A stretch of 59,635 bases of DNA from Desulfatiglans anilini DSM 4660 (GTDB taxonomy: Bacteria > Desulfobacterota > DSM-4660 > Desulfatiglandales > Desulfatiglandaceae), in contig NZ_AULM01000024.1 in NCBI RefSeq assembly GCF_000422285.1, positions 1 through 59,635 on the forward strand, read 5' to 3'. Below are positions 36,360-44,923 of this stretch, in pieces. The notes below the pieces were generated by a model that had not been told where the DNA came from, made no database searches, and was given only the letters and a program-made list of their open reading frames with translations. The first letter of the stretch is position 1. Every line of letters begins with the position of its first letter. A program made the translations under genes and the position numbers.

Positions 36360-37469
36360 ATGATACCGCAATCACCCCTCACCCGTATACCGAAATGGGC
36401 CCTGGCGGCAGCCATGCTTTTGGGGCTTCCACCCGCAGGCGTCCTGATGGCAGGGCGCCCGATCGGACCGTACTTCGCATTCCCGCCGCGCTCGGATTTC
36501 GTCTCCCACGCGCCTTTTTCATGGCCGGTCTTCTGCGTTTACGCCCTGGTCGGAACAGGCGCGCTTGCGTTCATCCTTTTTCTGTGGGCCCGGTCGAGAA
36601 ACGCCCCGGCCCCCGCTCTTCCAACGAAGCGGCCCTTTCCATGGTGGGGTTGGGCGGGGATCGGATGGGGAACCGCCGCCTGGCTGTTCGCCTGGACACG
36701 GTTTTCCTGGTTCGCCCCCTTTCAGCCGCACACCTTTTTCCCCCTCTGGCTCGGCTACATTTTGACGATGAACGCCTTGATCCATAAACGGCTGGGACAT
36801 TGCCCCCTCAGCAGCCGGCCCGGGCGGTTTATCCTGCTTTTTCCGCTCAGCGCAATCTTCTGGTGGTTCTTCGAATACCTCAACCGCTTCGTGCAGAACT
36901 GGCATTACCTCGGCAGCGAATACGGCGCCTGGCATTATGCCCTTTTCGCCACGATCTCCTTTTCGACCGTTCTGCCGGCCGTTCTTTCCACGCAACGCTG
37001 GCTGCTCACTCTTCCCTGGATCCGCCGGGCCTTCGAGGGCGTCCTGCCTATCCGGCCCCGGCACCCCGCACGCCTCGCCGCGTGGACGCTGTTTCTGTCG
37101 GCTGCCGTTCTGGCCGGCATCGGCGTCTGGCCTGACCTCCTCTTTGCCGGCCTCTGGGTGGCGCCGCTCCTGATCATGGTCGCCCTGCAGTCCCTGACCG
37201 GCGGCCGGCACCCTCTCGAAGGCATCCCGAAGGGGAACTGGCGGGGGGTTGTCAGCTGGTCTCTCGCGGCGCTTCTGTGCGGCTTTTTCTGGGAGATGTG
37301 GAACGCGGGCAGTCTCTCCCGCTGGGAATACACCGTTCCCTTTGTCCAGGGCTCCAGGATCTTCGCGATGCCGATCCTGGGATATGCCGGATATCTGCCC
37401 TTCGGGCTGACGTGTGCGGCCGTCGCCGAGATCTGGATGGAACCGAACACCTCTGCACAAGGCAGGTAA
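36360..37469 (+). CDS. Multi-pass integral membrane protein of unknown function
   Basis: 369 residues; I do not recognise the family. About nine to ten hydrophobic segments are spread across the length (for example ALAAAMLLGLPPAGVLMAG, VFCVYALVGTGALAFILF, RFILLFPLSAIFWWFFEYL, WSLAALLCGFFWEMWN). Trp and aromatic residues are abundant, with WFFEYLNRF and GFFWEMWN as noticeable motifs. The ATG has no obvious ribosome site. It is divergent from the ADP-ribosylglycohydrolase gene and lies about 70 bases before the KhtT-like gene. Confidence 0.75.
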   Translation: MIPQSPLTRIPKWALAAAMLLGLPPAGVLMAGRPIGPYFAFPPRSDFVSHAPFSWPVFCVYALVGTGALAFILFLWARSRNAPAPALPTKRPFPWWGWAGIGWGTAAWLFAWTRFSWFAPFQPHTFFPLWLGYILTMNALIHKRLGHCPLSSRPGRFILLFPLSAIFWWFFEYLNRFVQNWHYLGSEYGAWHYALFATISFSTVLPAVLSTQRWLLTLPWIRRAFEGVLPIRPRHPARLAAWTLFLSAAVLAGIGVWPDLLFAGLWVAPLLIMVALQSLTGGRHPLEGIPKGNWRGVVSWSLAALLCGFFWEMWNAGSLSRWEYTVPFVQGSRIFAMPILGYAGYLPFGLTCAAVAEIWMEPNTSAQGR

Positions 37470-37540
37470 CACGTTTTCATGTTTTCGAGGGCGCCCGCTT
37501 ATGGTATCTTCCCCTGGGGAAAATCAGGAAAGGAGCCGTT

Positions 37541-38023
37541 ATGAAAGTCAAAACCAGCGAACTGCCGGGCATCGGCAAGAGCTATGCCCTCGAGACAGCC
37601 GAGGGCGCGCGCCTGGTCGTTATCGTCCATCACCAGGGAAACCGGGAGTTTTACTATTTCGAGGACCCGGACCAGGACGACCCCAGCCAAACGTTTCTGC
37701 TGACCGACGAGGAGGCCCGCCAGGTGGGGACCATTCTTCTGGGCGTGGACTATCAGCCGGTAACCGACGACCGGATGGAATTCCTCATGAAGAACCTGCG
37801 GGTGGACTGGCTGAAGGTAGCGCCCGCGAGTTGCCTGGCGGGCAAATCGATCCTGGAATCGCAGATCCGGAAACGCACCGGTGCAACTGTCATCGCCGTC
37901 CAGCGCGGGGAGAAGATGATCGGAAGCCCCGATGTGAACGAGGTGATCCAGCCCGGGGACATCCTGATGTCCATCGGAACGCGCGACCAGACCAAGACCC
38001 TGGAGTCCTTGTGCCAGTGTTGA
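37541..38023 (+). CDS. KhtT/AmhT-like regulatory subunit with TrkA-C domain
   Basis: 160 residues, ATG with AAAGGAG upstream. The N-terminal half (residues 1-80) includes SYALETAEGARLVVIVHHQGNREFYYF; the C-terminal half is a TrkA-C (RCK_C) ligand-binding domain: LAGKSILESQIRKRTGATVIAVQRG and VIQPGDILMSIGT. In Bacillus the KhtT/AmhT proteins are cytoplasmic regulators of a CPA2 cation/proton antiporter. The next gene, 48 bases downstream, is such an antiporter, which strongly supports the pair. Confidence 0.88.
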   Translation: MKVKTSELPGIGKSYALETAEGARLVVIVHHQGNREFYYFEDPDQDDPSQTFLLTDEEARQVGTILLGVDYQPVTDDRMEFLMKNLRVDWLKVAPASCLAGKSILESQIRKRTGATVIAVQRGEKMIGSPDVNEVIQPGDILMSIGTRDQTKTLESLCQC

Positions 38024-38071
38024 TCGAAGCCCTCGAGCCCGACACGCTCTCTGTCCCATAGGAAGTAAACC

Positions 38072-39268
38072 ATGGCTCAGCTGCCCTTTCTGCTCCTCGC
38101 AGGGCTGATCCTCTGCAGCTTCTTCTTCGTCAGTTTCAGTTCGCAGAAACTGCGCCTGCCGTCCGTCTTGGTCTACATCGTACTCGGGATCGCGCTGACA
38201 TCGTTTTTCCGGGAAAACGAGGCCATCCACCTGGCCGGCGAAGTCGGCATCGTCCTGCTGTTCTTCATCCTGGGGCTCGAATTCCCTCTGGCCCGTATGG
38301 TCGAGATCAGCCGGCGCATCTGGCCGGCCGGTCTCATGGATGTTCTGCTGAATATCGGCGGCGCCATGGCGCTGGCGCTCCTGTTCGGACTGAATCCCCT
38401 GGCCGCCTTCGTGCTCGGATCCGTCGCCTACGCGACCAGTTCCTCCATCTCGGCCAAGCTTCTCGAGGAGCAGAAGCGCCTCGCCAACCCGGAGACGGAG
38501 TTCATCCTGGCCCTGCTGATCTTCGAAGACCTGATCTCACCGATTCTGGTCTCCTTCATCGCCGCCGCGAGAACAGGCGAGGAGATGACCATCGGCTTTC
38601 TCGGGCTGCTCCTGCTCAAGATCATCCTGCTCATGACGGGGGCCATCGTGATCGGGCACTATGCCTTCAAGCGCATGGAAGGTTTCCTGGCCCGCTACAT
38701 GCAGCAGGACTTCATGCCTCTGCTCGCAGCCGGCATCGCCCTGGCCTACGCCGGCGCCGCCATGACCCTGGGGCTTTCCGAGATCCTGGGGGCCTTTCTG
38801 GCCGGAATGATGCTTTCCGAAACCGGTAAATCCAGCGAAATCGAGCACCTGATCGCCCCCATCCGGGACATCACCCTGCCCTTCTTCTTTTTCTGGTTCG
38901 GTACCACGATCACCCTCGGCGAAGGCGTGCCCTTCGTCCCGTTGATGATCGTGATGGCCCTCTGGGCTGTCGCAGGCAAGATTCTGACCGCCTTCCTCGG
39001 GGGACGCCTCTTCGGATTGGCCCGTAAGACGGCCTGCCGGGCGGCCTTTTCCATGGTGCACCGCGGTGAATTCTCGGCCGTCATCGCCAGCCTGGCCTTA
39101 CCTCAGCTGCGGATATTCAGCGGCATCTATATCTTCGTCACCGCGGTCATCGGGGTCGTCTTGTTCCAGAAGGCGCCGGCCGCCGCCAACTGGTACATCG
39201 CCCGTTGGCCCGACAAGAAAAAGGGCAGGCTCAAAGGATCGGCCTCGGACACCATCCCGAGGCCGTGA
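38072..39268 (+). CDS. CPA2-family monovalent cation/proton antiporter (KhtU-like)
   Basis: 398 residues with about twelve hydrophobic segments. The CPA2 core is visible: VYIVLGIALTS in the second helix region, EVGIVLLFFILGLEF, and ALLIFEDLISPILVSF with the ion-binding acidic pair region. The C terminus is short, with no attached TrkA-N domain, consistent with a separate regulatory subunit. It would exchange K+ or NH4+ for protons across the inner membrane, for pH or potassium control. It forms a two-gene unit with the TrkA-C protein upstream. Confidence 0.88.
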   Translation: MAQLPFLLLAGLILCSFFFVSFSSQKLRLPSVLVYIVLGIALTSFFRENEAIHLAGEVGIVLLFFILGLEFPLARMVEISRRIWPAGLMDVLLNIGGAMALALLFGLNPLAAFVLGSVAYATSSSISAKLLEEQKRLANPETEFILALLIFEDLISPILVSFIAAARTGEEMTIGFLGLLLLKIILLMTGAIVIGHYAFKRMEGFLARYMQQDFMPLLAAGIALAYAGAAMTLGLSEILGAFLAGMMLSETGKSSEIEHLIAPIRDITLPFFFFWFGTTITLGEGVPFVPLMIVMALWAVAGKILTAFLGGRLFGLARKTACRAAFSMVHRGEFSAVIASLALPQLRIFSGIYIFVTAVIGVVLFQKAPAAANWYIARWPDKKKGRLKGSASDTIPRP

Positions 39269-39490
39269 TTGCACCGGTCGGCCTCGGTGAACGAGCAGCC
39301 CGCAGGCAGCCTCGAAAGGCGGGCCGAAAACTGCTTCCGGGGACAGGGCGGGCCGAGAGAAGCCTCCGGCCCGAAACGCGCACACGCACAAGGGAAAACG
39401 TTCGAACCGGTTGATATCGGCTCTGCGATACAGTAAAATCCGGTCCCGTTTGCAGGATGCAAATCTTTCGGAGCGCAATCTTTTTTTCGA

Positions 39491-40681
39491 ATGGAACAAC
39501 CCATGCCCGAGACTGACGCCCTCTTGGAAGCCCAGGCGATGATGACGCGATTCGCTGCAGAGACAGGGATCCCTCCTGCCGCCACCCGGCCGCCGATCCG
39601 CTATCTCTGGACGGATGCCTTTGCCGTGTGCAATTTCCTGGGCCTGTATCGAACCACCGGAGATCGGTCGCACCGGCAGCTTGCCGTAAACCTCATCGAT
39701 CAGGTTCACCACGTCCTGGGCCGGCACCGTGAAGATGATTTGCGAGAGGGCTGGATCAGCGGTCTCAGCCACCGGAACGGTGAAGACCACCCAACGGCCG
39801 GCGGGCTCCGCATCGGCAAAAAACTGAATGAGAGAGGCCTCTCAGCACCCTTCGACGAGCGTCTGGAATGGAATCGGGACGGACAATACTTCCACTATCT
39901 GACCAAATGGATGCACGCGCTCGATCGCGCCGCCCGCCTGCTCGGGGAAAACCAGTACGGGAGATGGGCCTCGGAGCTGGCCAGGACCGCCTACACGCGG
40001 TTCGTCTACTCCGCTGCGAATGGCCTCGAACGGCGCATGGTCTGGAAGATGAGCATCGATCTCTCCTATCCTCTCGTCAAGGCCATGGGGCACCATGACC
40101 CGCTCGACGGCTTCATCACCTTCATGCAGATCGACTCCAATCCCTCACGAAAGACGGAAAAGGACGGATGGCCCGATCTCGAGACCGAAATCGCCGAACT
40201 GGCCGATATCTGCGCCGGAAAGAACTGGGCGACGGACGATCCCCTGGGGATCGGAGGGCTCTTGTGCGACGGCTTCCGTCTGGCCCAACTGACGGCCCGA
40301 GGGGACTTCCTCGGCAACGGTCTGCTCGAAGCCGTCCTGGAGGCGTCGCTCCAAGGGCTCAAGATTTATACGAAGAGCAGCCCCATCAAACGGCCGGCGG
40401 AACAGCGGCTGGCCTTCAGGGAACTGGGGCTGTCCATCGGCCTGCACGCCCTTGCAAAGACAGAGCGGCTTCTGGTCCACGAAAGCGAACTCCCCCTGAA
40501 GACCCGGAAACTCCAGGGGCTGGTCAACCGTCTGATGAAATACGCACCGCTCGCCGGCGAAATCGAGGGATTCTGGCTCGATCCCGCCCATCAGGAAACC
40601 CCTGTGTGGATGGAACACCTTGACATCAACCGAGTGATGCTTGCCACGAGCCTTGCACCGGACGGGTATGTTGACATCTGA
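39491..40681 (+). CDS. Conserved hypothetical protein, likely alpha-helical
   Basis: 396 residues; family not recognised. The sequence is rich in amphipathic helices (TDAFAVCNFLGLYRTTGD, LTKWMHALDRAARLLGENQ, LGLSIGLHALAKTERL) and has conserved-looking aromatic and His clusters (YLWTDAF, MGHHDPLDGFITF, WMEHLDINRVML). Repeating helix pairs suggest an alpha/alpha-toroid as in six-hairpin glycosidases, but no catalytic motif can be identified. A second ATG lies four codons in. About 210 bases lie on each side without a recognised gene. Confidence 0.7.
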   Translation: MEQPMPETDALLEAQAMMTRFAAETGIPPAATRPPIRYLWTDAFAVCNFLGLYRTTGDRSHRQLAVNLIDQVHHVLGRHREDDLREGWISGLSHRNGEDHPTAGGLRIGKKLNERGLSAPFDERLEWNRDGQYFHYLTKWMHALDRAARLLGENQYGRWASELARTAYTRFVYSAANGLERRMVWKMSIDLSYPLVKAMGHHDPLDGFITFMQIDSNPSRKTEKDGWPDLETEIAELADICAGKNWATDDPLGIGGLLCDGFRLAQLTARGDFLGNGLLEAVLEASLQGLKIYTKSSPIKRPAEQRLAFRELGLSIGLHALAKTERLLVHESELPLKTRKLQGLVNRLMKYAPLAGEIEGFWLDPAHQETPVWMEHLDINRVMLATSLAPDGYVDI

Positions 40682-40891
40682 CCGGTTTTGATTGCGGAAA
40701 GCGTCTTTTTGCGGATGTACCCATCCTGGAAAGGCTGAAGTCCTGCGGTGCAGGTTTCGGGCACGGCGGCCCCTTGCCGCCGGATCCACCGGCTGAACGA
40801 AGAGGCCTGCATCAGGCCGGCGGCCTGGACCCGCCGGGGCGCCTTCGAGCTCTATTGTCAATCCTGAATGGGGTCTGAAAGGAGGTCTTCC

Positions 40892-42373
40892 GTGGACCGG
40901 ATCTTGATCGGCAAAGGAGAGCAGCCCGTTCACCTGCTCACGCGCTACGCCAACCGCCACGGCCTCGTGGCCGGGGCGACGGGCACCGGCAAGAGCGTCT
41001 CGCTCCTCGTGCTGGCCGAGGGTTTCTCACGCCTCGGCGTGCCCGTGTTCATCGCCGACGTCAAAGGCGACATCGCGGGTCTCGCCATGCCCGGCGCCAT
41101 GAACGAAAAGATCCGGGAGCGCGTCGCCCGGATCGGCATCCCCGATTACACCCAGGAAGGCAATCCCGTCATCTTCTGGGATGTCTACGGCGACTCCGGC
41201 CATCCGGTCAGAGCGACCATCAGCGAGATGGGGCCGGCCCTCCTCGGCCGGATCCTCGAACTGACCGAGGTCCAGATGGGGGTCCTGGAAATCGTGTTCC
41301 GGCTGGCGGATGAGCAGGGCCTGCTGCTGCTCGATCTGGACGACCTTCGCGCCCTGCTCGGGCTCGTTGCAGCCAGCCGCAAGGAGGTGTCGGCGGCCTA
41401 CGGCCTGGTCAGCGCCCAATCCGTGGCCGCCATCCAGCGCGCCCTTATCTCCCTCGGAGACCGGGAAGCGGAGGCCCTTTTCGGCGAACCGGGGCTCGAA
41501 CTCCCGGATCTGATGCGGACGGACCTGAGCGGCCGCGGGATCATCAACATCCTCACCGCAGACCGGCTGATTCTGAAACCGCGCCTGTACTCCAGTCTGC
41601 TCCTCTGGATCCTGTCGGAGCTCTTCGAGAACCTGCCCGAGGTGGGCGACCTCGACCGGCCGAAGCTGGTCTGCTTCGTCGACGAAGCCCATCTCCTCTT
41701 CGATGACGCCCCGCCGGTCCTGCGCCGCCGCGTCGAACAGGCCGTCCGGCTCATTCGCTCCAAAGGCGTAGGGCTCTATTTCTGCTCGCAGTACCCGGAT
41801 GATCTGCCCAACGACATCCTCGGTCAGCTTGGCAACCGCATCCAGCACGCCCTGCGGGCCTTTACGCCGCGCGATCAGAAGGCGGTCCGCTCGGCCGCCG
41901 AGACCTTCGCCGTGAACCCCAAACTCGATGTCGCCCGTGTCATCTCCGAACTCGCCGTCGGAGAAGCCCTGGTTTCGACCCTCCAGGAAAAGGGCTTTCC
42001 CATGCCCGTGGAGCGCGCCCTGATCTGCCCGCCGCGCTGCCGCATGGGGGTGATCAGCTCTGAGGAACGCCTGATGATACGGGCGCGCAGCCCGCTAACC
42101 GGCAAGTACGACACCCGCCTGAACCGCGAGTCGGCCCACGAGATCCTCGCCCGCCGGGCGGCCGCGGAACCTCCCGAGGCGCGGTCACCCGGAGGCCCGG
42201 AGTCCGCTGAGGACCGCAGCGGACTCGGCGGGCTTCTGTGGGGAACCAAGCGCCGTCAGGGGGTGCTGGAAACCATGGCGAAACAGGCTGCTCGCACGAT
42301 CGGGAGTCAGATCGGCCGCCAGATCCTGCGCGGTGTGCTGGGAGGCATTTTGGGCGGATCCAGCCGCCGTTAA
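40892..42373 (+). CDS. HerA-like P-loop ATPase (DUF853/YjgR-type)
   Basis: 493 residues from a GTG with AAAGGAGG six bases upstream; an earlier ATG has no ribosome site. Walker A GATGTGKSVSLL is near residue 30, followed by FIADVKGDIAGLAMPG, characteristic of the YjgR group of HerA/FtsK-type ATPases. Walker B is KLVCFVDEAHLLFDD, then GVGLYFCSQYPDDLP and an Arg-containing LGNRIQHALRAFTPRDQKAV segment. The C terminus is rich in Gly and Arg (IGRQILRGVLGGILGG). The cellular role of YjgR proteins is unsettled. The stop codon directly abuts a palindromic repeat. Confidence 0.88.
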   Translation: MDRILIGKGEQPVHLLTRYANRHGLVAGATGTGKSVSLLVLAEGFSRLGVPVFIADVKGDIAGLAMPGAMNEKIRERVARIGIPDYTQEGNPVIFWDVYGDSGHPVRATISEMGPALLGRILELTEVQMGVLEIVFRLADEQGLLLLDLDDLRALLGLVAASRKEVSAAYGLVSAQSVAAIQRALISLGDREAEALFGEPGLELPDLMRTDLSGRGIINILTADRLILKPRLYSSLLLWILSELFENLPEVGDLDRPKLVCFVDEAHLLFDDAPPVLRRRVEQAVRLIRSKGVGLYFCSQYPDDLPNDILGQLGNRIQHALRAFTPRDQKAVRSAAETFAVNPKLDVARVISELAVGEALVSTLQEKGFPMPVERALICPPRCRMGVISSEERLMIRARSPLTGKYDTRLNRESAHEILARRAAAEPPEARSPGGPESAEDRSGLGGLLWGTKRRQGVLETMAKQAARTIGSQIGRQILRGVLGGILGGSSRR

Positions 42374-42374
42374 C

Positions 42375-42545
42375 GTTTCCATCCGGAAATGCCCATTATG
42401 GCCGACCCCGGGGTCAATCCGCGCGTTTGCCTGTGCGGCGGCCTGCAGATCGCCTCCGCGCAAACGCTTGATCTCCTCGATATCGGCGAACCGGGCCCCG
42501 CCGCAAAGCGTGCGAAGAAAAGATCCTCATTTCCGGATGAGAAAC
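42375..42545. repeat. Palindromic intergenic repeat, copy C
   Basis: About 171 bp, starting GTTTCCATCCGGAAATG and ending CATTTCCGGATGAGAAAC, which are near-perfect terminal inverted repeats related to those of copy B. The centre keeps a GCGTTTGC..GGCGGCCTGCAGATCGCC..GCGCAAACGC palindrome. It begins two bases after the stop codon of the HerA-like gene and ends before the convergent GNAT gene. The internal arms have diverged from copy B more than the ends and centre. Confidence 0.85.
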
Positions 42546-42579
42546 CGGGTTGAACGGAGAAATTTTTTCCCGGACGGAT

Positions 42580-43032
42580 CTAGATATTCCGCTCCAGATT
42601 GATCGTCATGGATGGATAGAACCGGTTGGCACTGAAAAACTGGATCAGCTTAGGATCGTTCCAGGCAACCAGCGTGTTGATTTTCTTGACACCCACCCGT
42701 TTCAGATGATCGACGAATTCCGCGATCAATCGGGCACCGATCCCCTGATGCTGAAAATCGGGGTCGACGCCGATGGTGTCCAGCGTGGCCTCCTCCTGGA
42801 AGATGCCATACTGCCCCATGTAGAGTTCCCCCATGACGAAACCGGCGACGCTTCCATCTTCTTTTTCGGCCACCAGCGACACCGGGACATAGTCCTTCGT
42901 CTCGAAGAGCTTCTCGAATTTCGCTTTGTAGTATTCGTGGCGCGATTCCTTTACGACCTTTTCATCGATCTCGAGGACGGCCTCAAAGTCATCAGCTTTC
43001 ATGAGCCTGATCTTTATGGCATCGTCTTTCAT
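42580..43032 (-). CDS. GNAT-family N-acetyltransferase
   Basis: 150 residues, ATG with AAAGGAG upstream. GNAT fold: IKIRLMKADDFEAVLEIDEK at the N terminus, the beta-4 strand TLDTIGVDPDFQHQGIGARL with the acetyl-CoA pyrophosphate loop (QHQGIG), and a C-terminal FFSANRFYPS segment resembling the usual FYxxxGF. It transfers acetyl to an amine; the substrate is unknown. It converges on the HerA-like gene. Confidence 0.9.
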   Translation of the reverse strand: MKDDAIKIRLMKADDFEAVLEIDEKVVKESRHEYYKAKFEKLFETKDYVPVSLVAEKEDGSVAGFVMGELYMGQYGIFQEEATLDTIGVDPDFQHQGIGARLIAEFVDHLKRVGVKKINTLVAWNDPKLIQFFSANRFYPSMTINLERNI

Positions 43033-43662
43033 AACCGCTCCTTTCTATGTGAAATGGACTGCAGTCGGTCCTCTTGTTTCCCACTGTGAATTCGTCAACC
43101 GAACGGATCACCCTCCAGGGCCTCGAGCACTTTCCAAATTCAGTTCCTGCTCCGAAAAGGGTTCCGTGCAAAATGAACCTCCTTAGAGGGAAATCCTTTG
43201 CTGGTTCGCCTGTCGGGTGCTGCGACGCGTTTCCTCGTCGATCCACCCCATTTTGAAATCGTGGCAAAATGGAATCGACGTTTCTGCGGGAAGGATCTTT
43301 CCTGCCGGGAAGGCAGGTAATTTCGGGCCGTTCGGGGGTTTTTCACCGAAGTATACCACACTATCGACGGATGGCTCCATAGTCCTGAAACAGAAAAGAG
43401 AGGCCAACCCTTTTTCGTTCGAAATTCAAACATGTGTGGCCTTCGCATCCCTCTCCGCCGATCGGTCGATTCGCCGGAAAGATCCTGCAAAAAAAATCCG
43501 TTATGCAGCGCCTCCGCAGCCAACCCGACCGCATGCTCCAGAAGCAACCCTATCGACCGCCCGGGATAACCTCTGGCCTGAGGCGACAATTTCTGGTAGA
43601 AGGAAGGCATTCCACATCTTCCGGACGGGCATCAGGAACCTTCAATACAGGGAGGACCGGCG
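43033..43662. other. Long intergenic region, no gene recognised
   Basis: About 630 bases between the divergent GNAT and MFS genes. Open frames of 70-155 codons exist on both strands, but none has a ribosome site or protein-like conservation. An inverted repeat CCATTTTG..CAAAATGG lies at 43,248-43,272, a small CTGCC..GGCAG hairpin follows at about 43,308, and GGATCTTTCC near 43,300 recurs inverted near 43,480. This may be a regulatory region or a decayed gene. Confidence 0.35.
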
Positions 43663-44898
43663 CTGAAACGGCAATCCTTTCACTGGGCCTGGGTGATTCT
43701 GGGAACCTGTTTCCTGGATCTCTTCGTAAATTACTCCGCCCGCCTCGGCTACGGCGTCGTCCTTCCCGAAATCATCAAGGAACTGGACCTCAGCCGCACC
43801 GCGAGCGGCTCCATCTTCAATGCCTATCTTTTCGCCTATATCGCCCTCACGCCCCTGACGGGTTATCTCACCGACCGCCTGGGGGCCAGACGCATCATCA
43901 CCGCCTGCGCCTTCATCCTGGCGGCCGGCCTCTTCTCCATGGGACGGTCCCATTCGCTCTGGACGGTCCTGTTGTCCTATGCCGTCGTGGGACTCGGGGC
44001 GACAGGGATGTGGACGCCGGTCATCACGGTGGTCCAGCGCTGGTTCGCCCCTAACCGGCGGGGACTCGCCCTGGGAATCCTTTCGACGGGTTACGGTTTG
44101 GGATTCGCGACCATGGGGGCGGCCTTCCCGTGGATCGTCACCAACTTCACCTGGCGCCATGCCTGGTATTTCTTGGCTGCCGGGGCCCTTGGCATGGTCT
44201 TCCTGAACGGCGGGCTCCTCCGGAGCAGCCCCGAGGCGGCCGGCGCCGTGCCTTGGGGCCTGAAGGATATCGGCATCCCCCTGACGACGGGGGGTTCGAA
44301 ACGGAAGATCCCGCTCCGGAAGGTCTTCAGACACCGGAACTTCTGGCTCATCGGGTGGAGCTACTTTTGCGCCTCCTACGGCCTGTACGGGATCACCACC
44401 TTCATGGTCGACTATGCAAAGGACCAGCTCGGGCTGCCCCTCGAAAAGGCGAGTCTGCTGGCGACGGTGCACGGATCCTGTCAGGTGATCGGCGTCCTCA
44501 CGATGCTGCCCCTTTCGGACTATCTGGGCCGAAGGCGTACGATCATCATCTCCAACAGCATGATCGCCGCCAGCCTGGCTGGGATTCTTTTAAGCGGCCC
44601 CTCGTGGCAATGGCTCTACGTCTCCGTAGGCGCCATGGCCGTTTTTTACGGCGTCACCTTTCCGATTTACGGGGCATCGGCCGGCGATTACTTCCCGAAG
44701 GAGTACATGGGAAGCGTCATCGGGATGTGGACCCCGTTTTACGGGCTGGGGGCCATCGTGGCCAACTGGGTGACCGGTTTTCTGCGCGACACCACCGGCC
44801 GATACAATGCGGCCTTCGTCATCTGCACCCTCGCGGCCGTCCTGGCGGTCGCCCTTGTCTGGTTCGTGAGAAAGCCAGTCACCGGCGAAACCGATTGA
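43663..44898 (+). CDS. MFS transporter, OFA (oxalate/formate antiporter)-like, probable CTG start
   Basis: About 411 residues, twelve hydrophobic segments. The N-terminal WAWVILGTCFLDLFVNYSAR and the loop-2 motif LTDRLGARRI are typical of MFS monocarboxylate/OFA-type carriers; the second half repeats the pattern (PLSDYLGRRRTI). The conserved N terminus needs residues before the first in-frame GTG at 43,693, which has no ribosome site. A CTG at 43,663 has GGAGG seven bases upstream, and the frame between encodes LKRQSFHWAW, matching family N termini, so I place the start there. The substrate is unknown. The DUF1786 gene follows after 25 bases. Confidence 0.8.
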   Translation: MKRQSFHWAWVILGTCFLDLFVNYSARLGYGVVLPEIIKELDLSRTASGSIFNAYLFAYIALTPLTGYLTDRLGARRIITACAFILAAGLFSMGRSHSLWTVLLSYAVVGLGATGMWTPVITVVQRWFAPNRRGLALGILSTGYGLGFATMGAAFPWIVTNFTWRHAWYFLAAGALGMVFLNGGLLRSSPEAAGAVPWGLKDIGIPLTTGGSKRKIPLRKVFRHRNFWLIGWSYFCASYGLYGITTFMVDYAKDQLGLPLEKASLLATVHGSCQVIGVLTMLPLSDYLGRRRTIIISNSMIAASLAGILLSGPSWQWLYVSVGAMAVFYGVTFPIYGASAGDYFPKEYMGSVIGMWTPFYGLGAIVANWVTGFLRDTTGRYNAAFVICTLAAVLAVALVWFVRKPVTGETD

Positions 44899-44923
44899 CC
44901 TAGAGGAGGAAGACATTCCGGAG

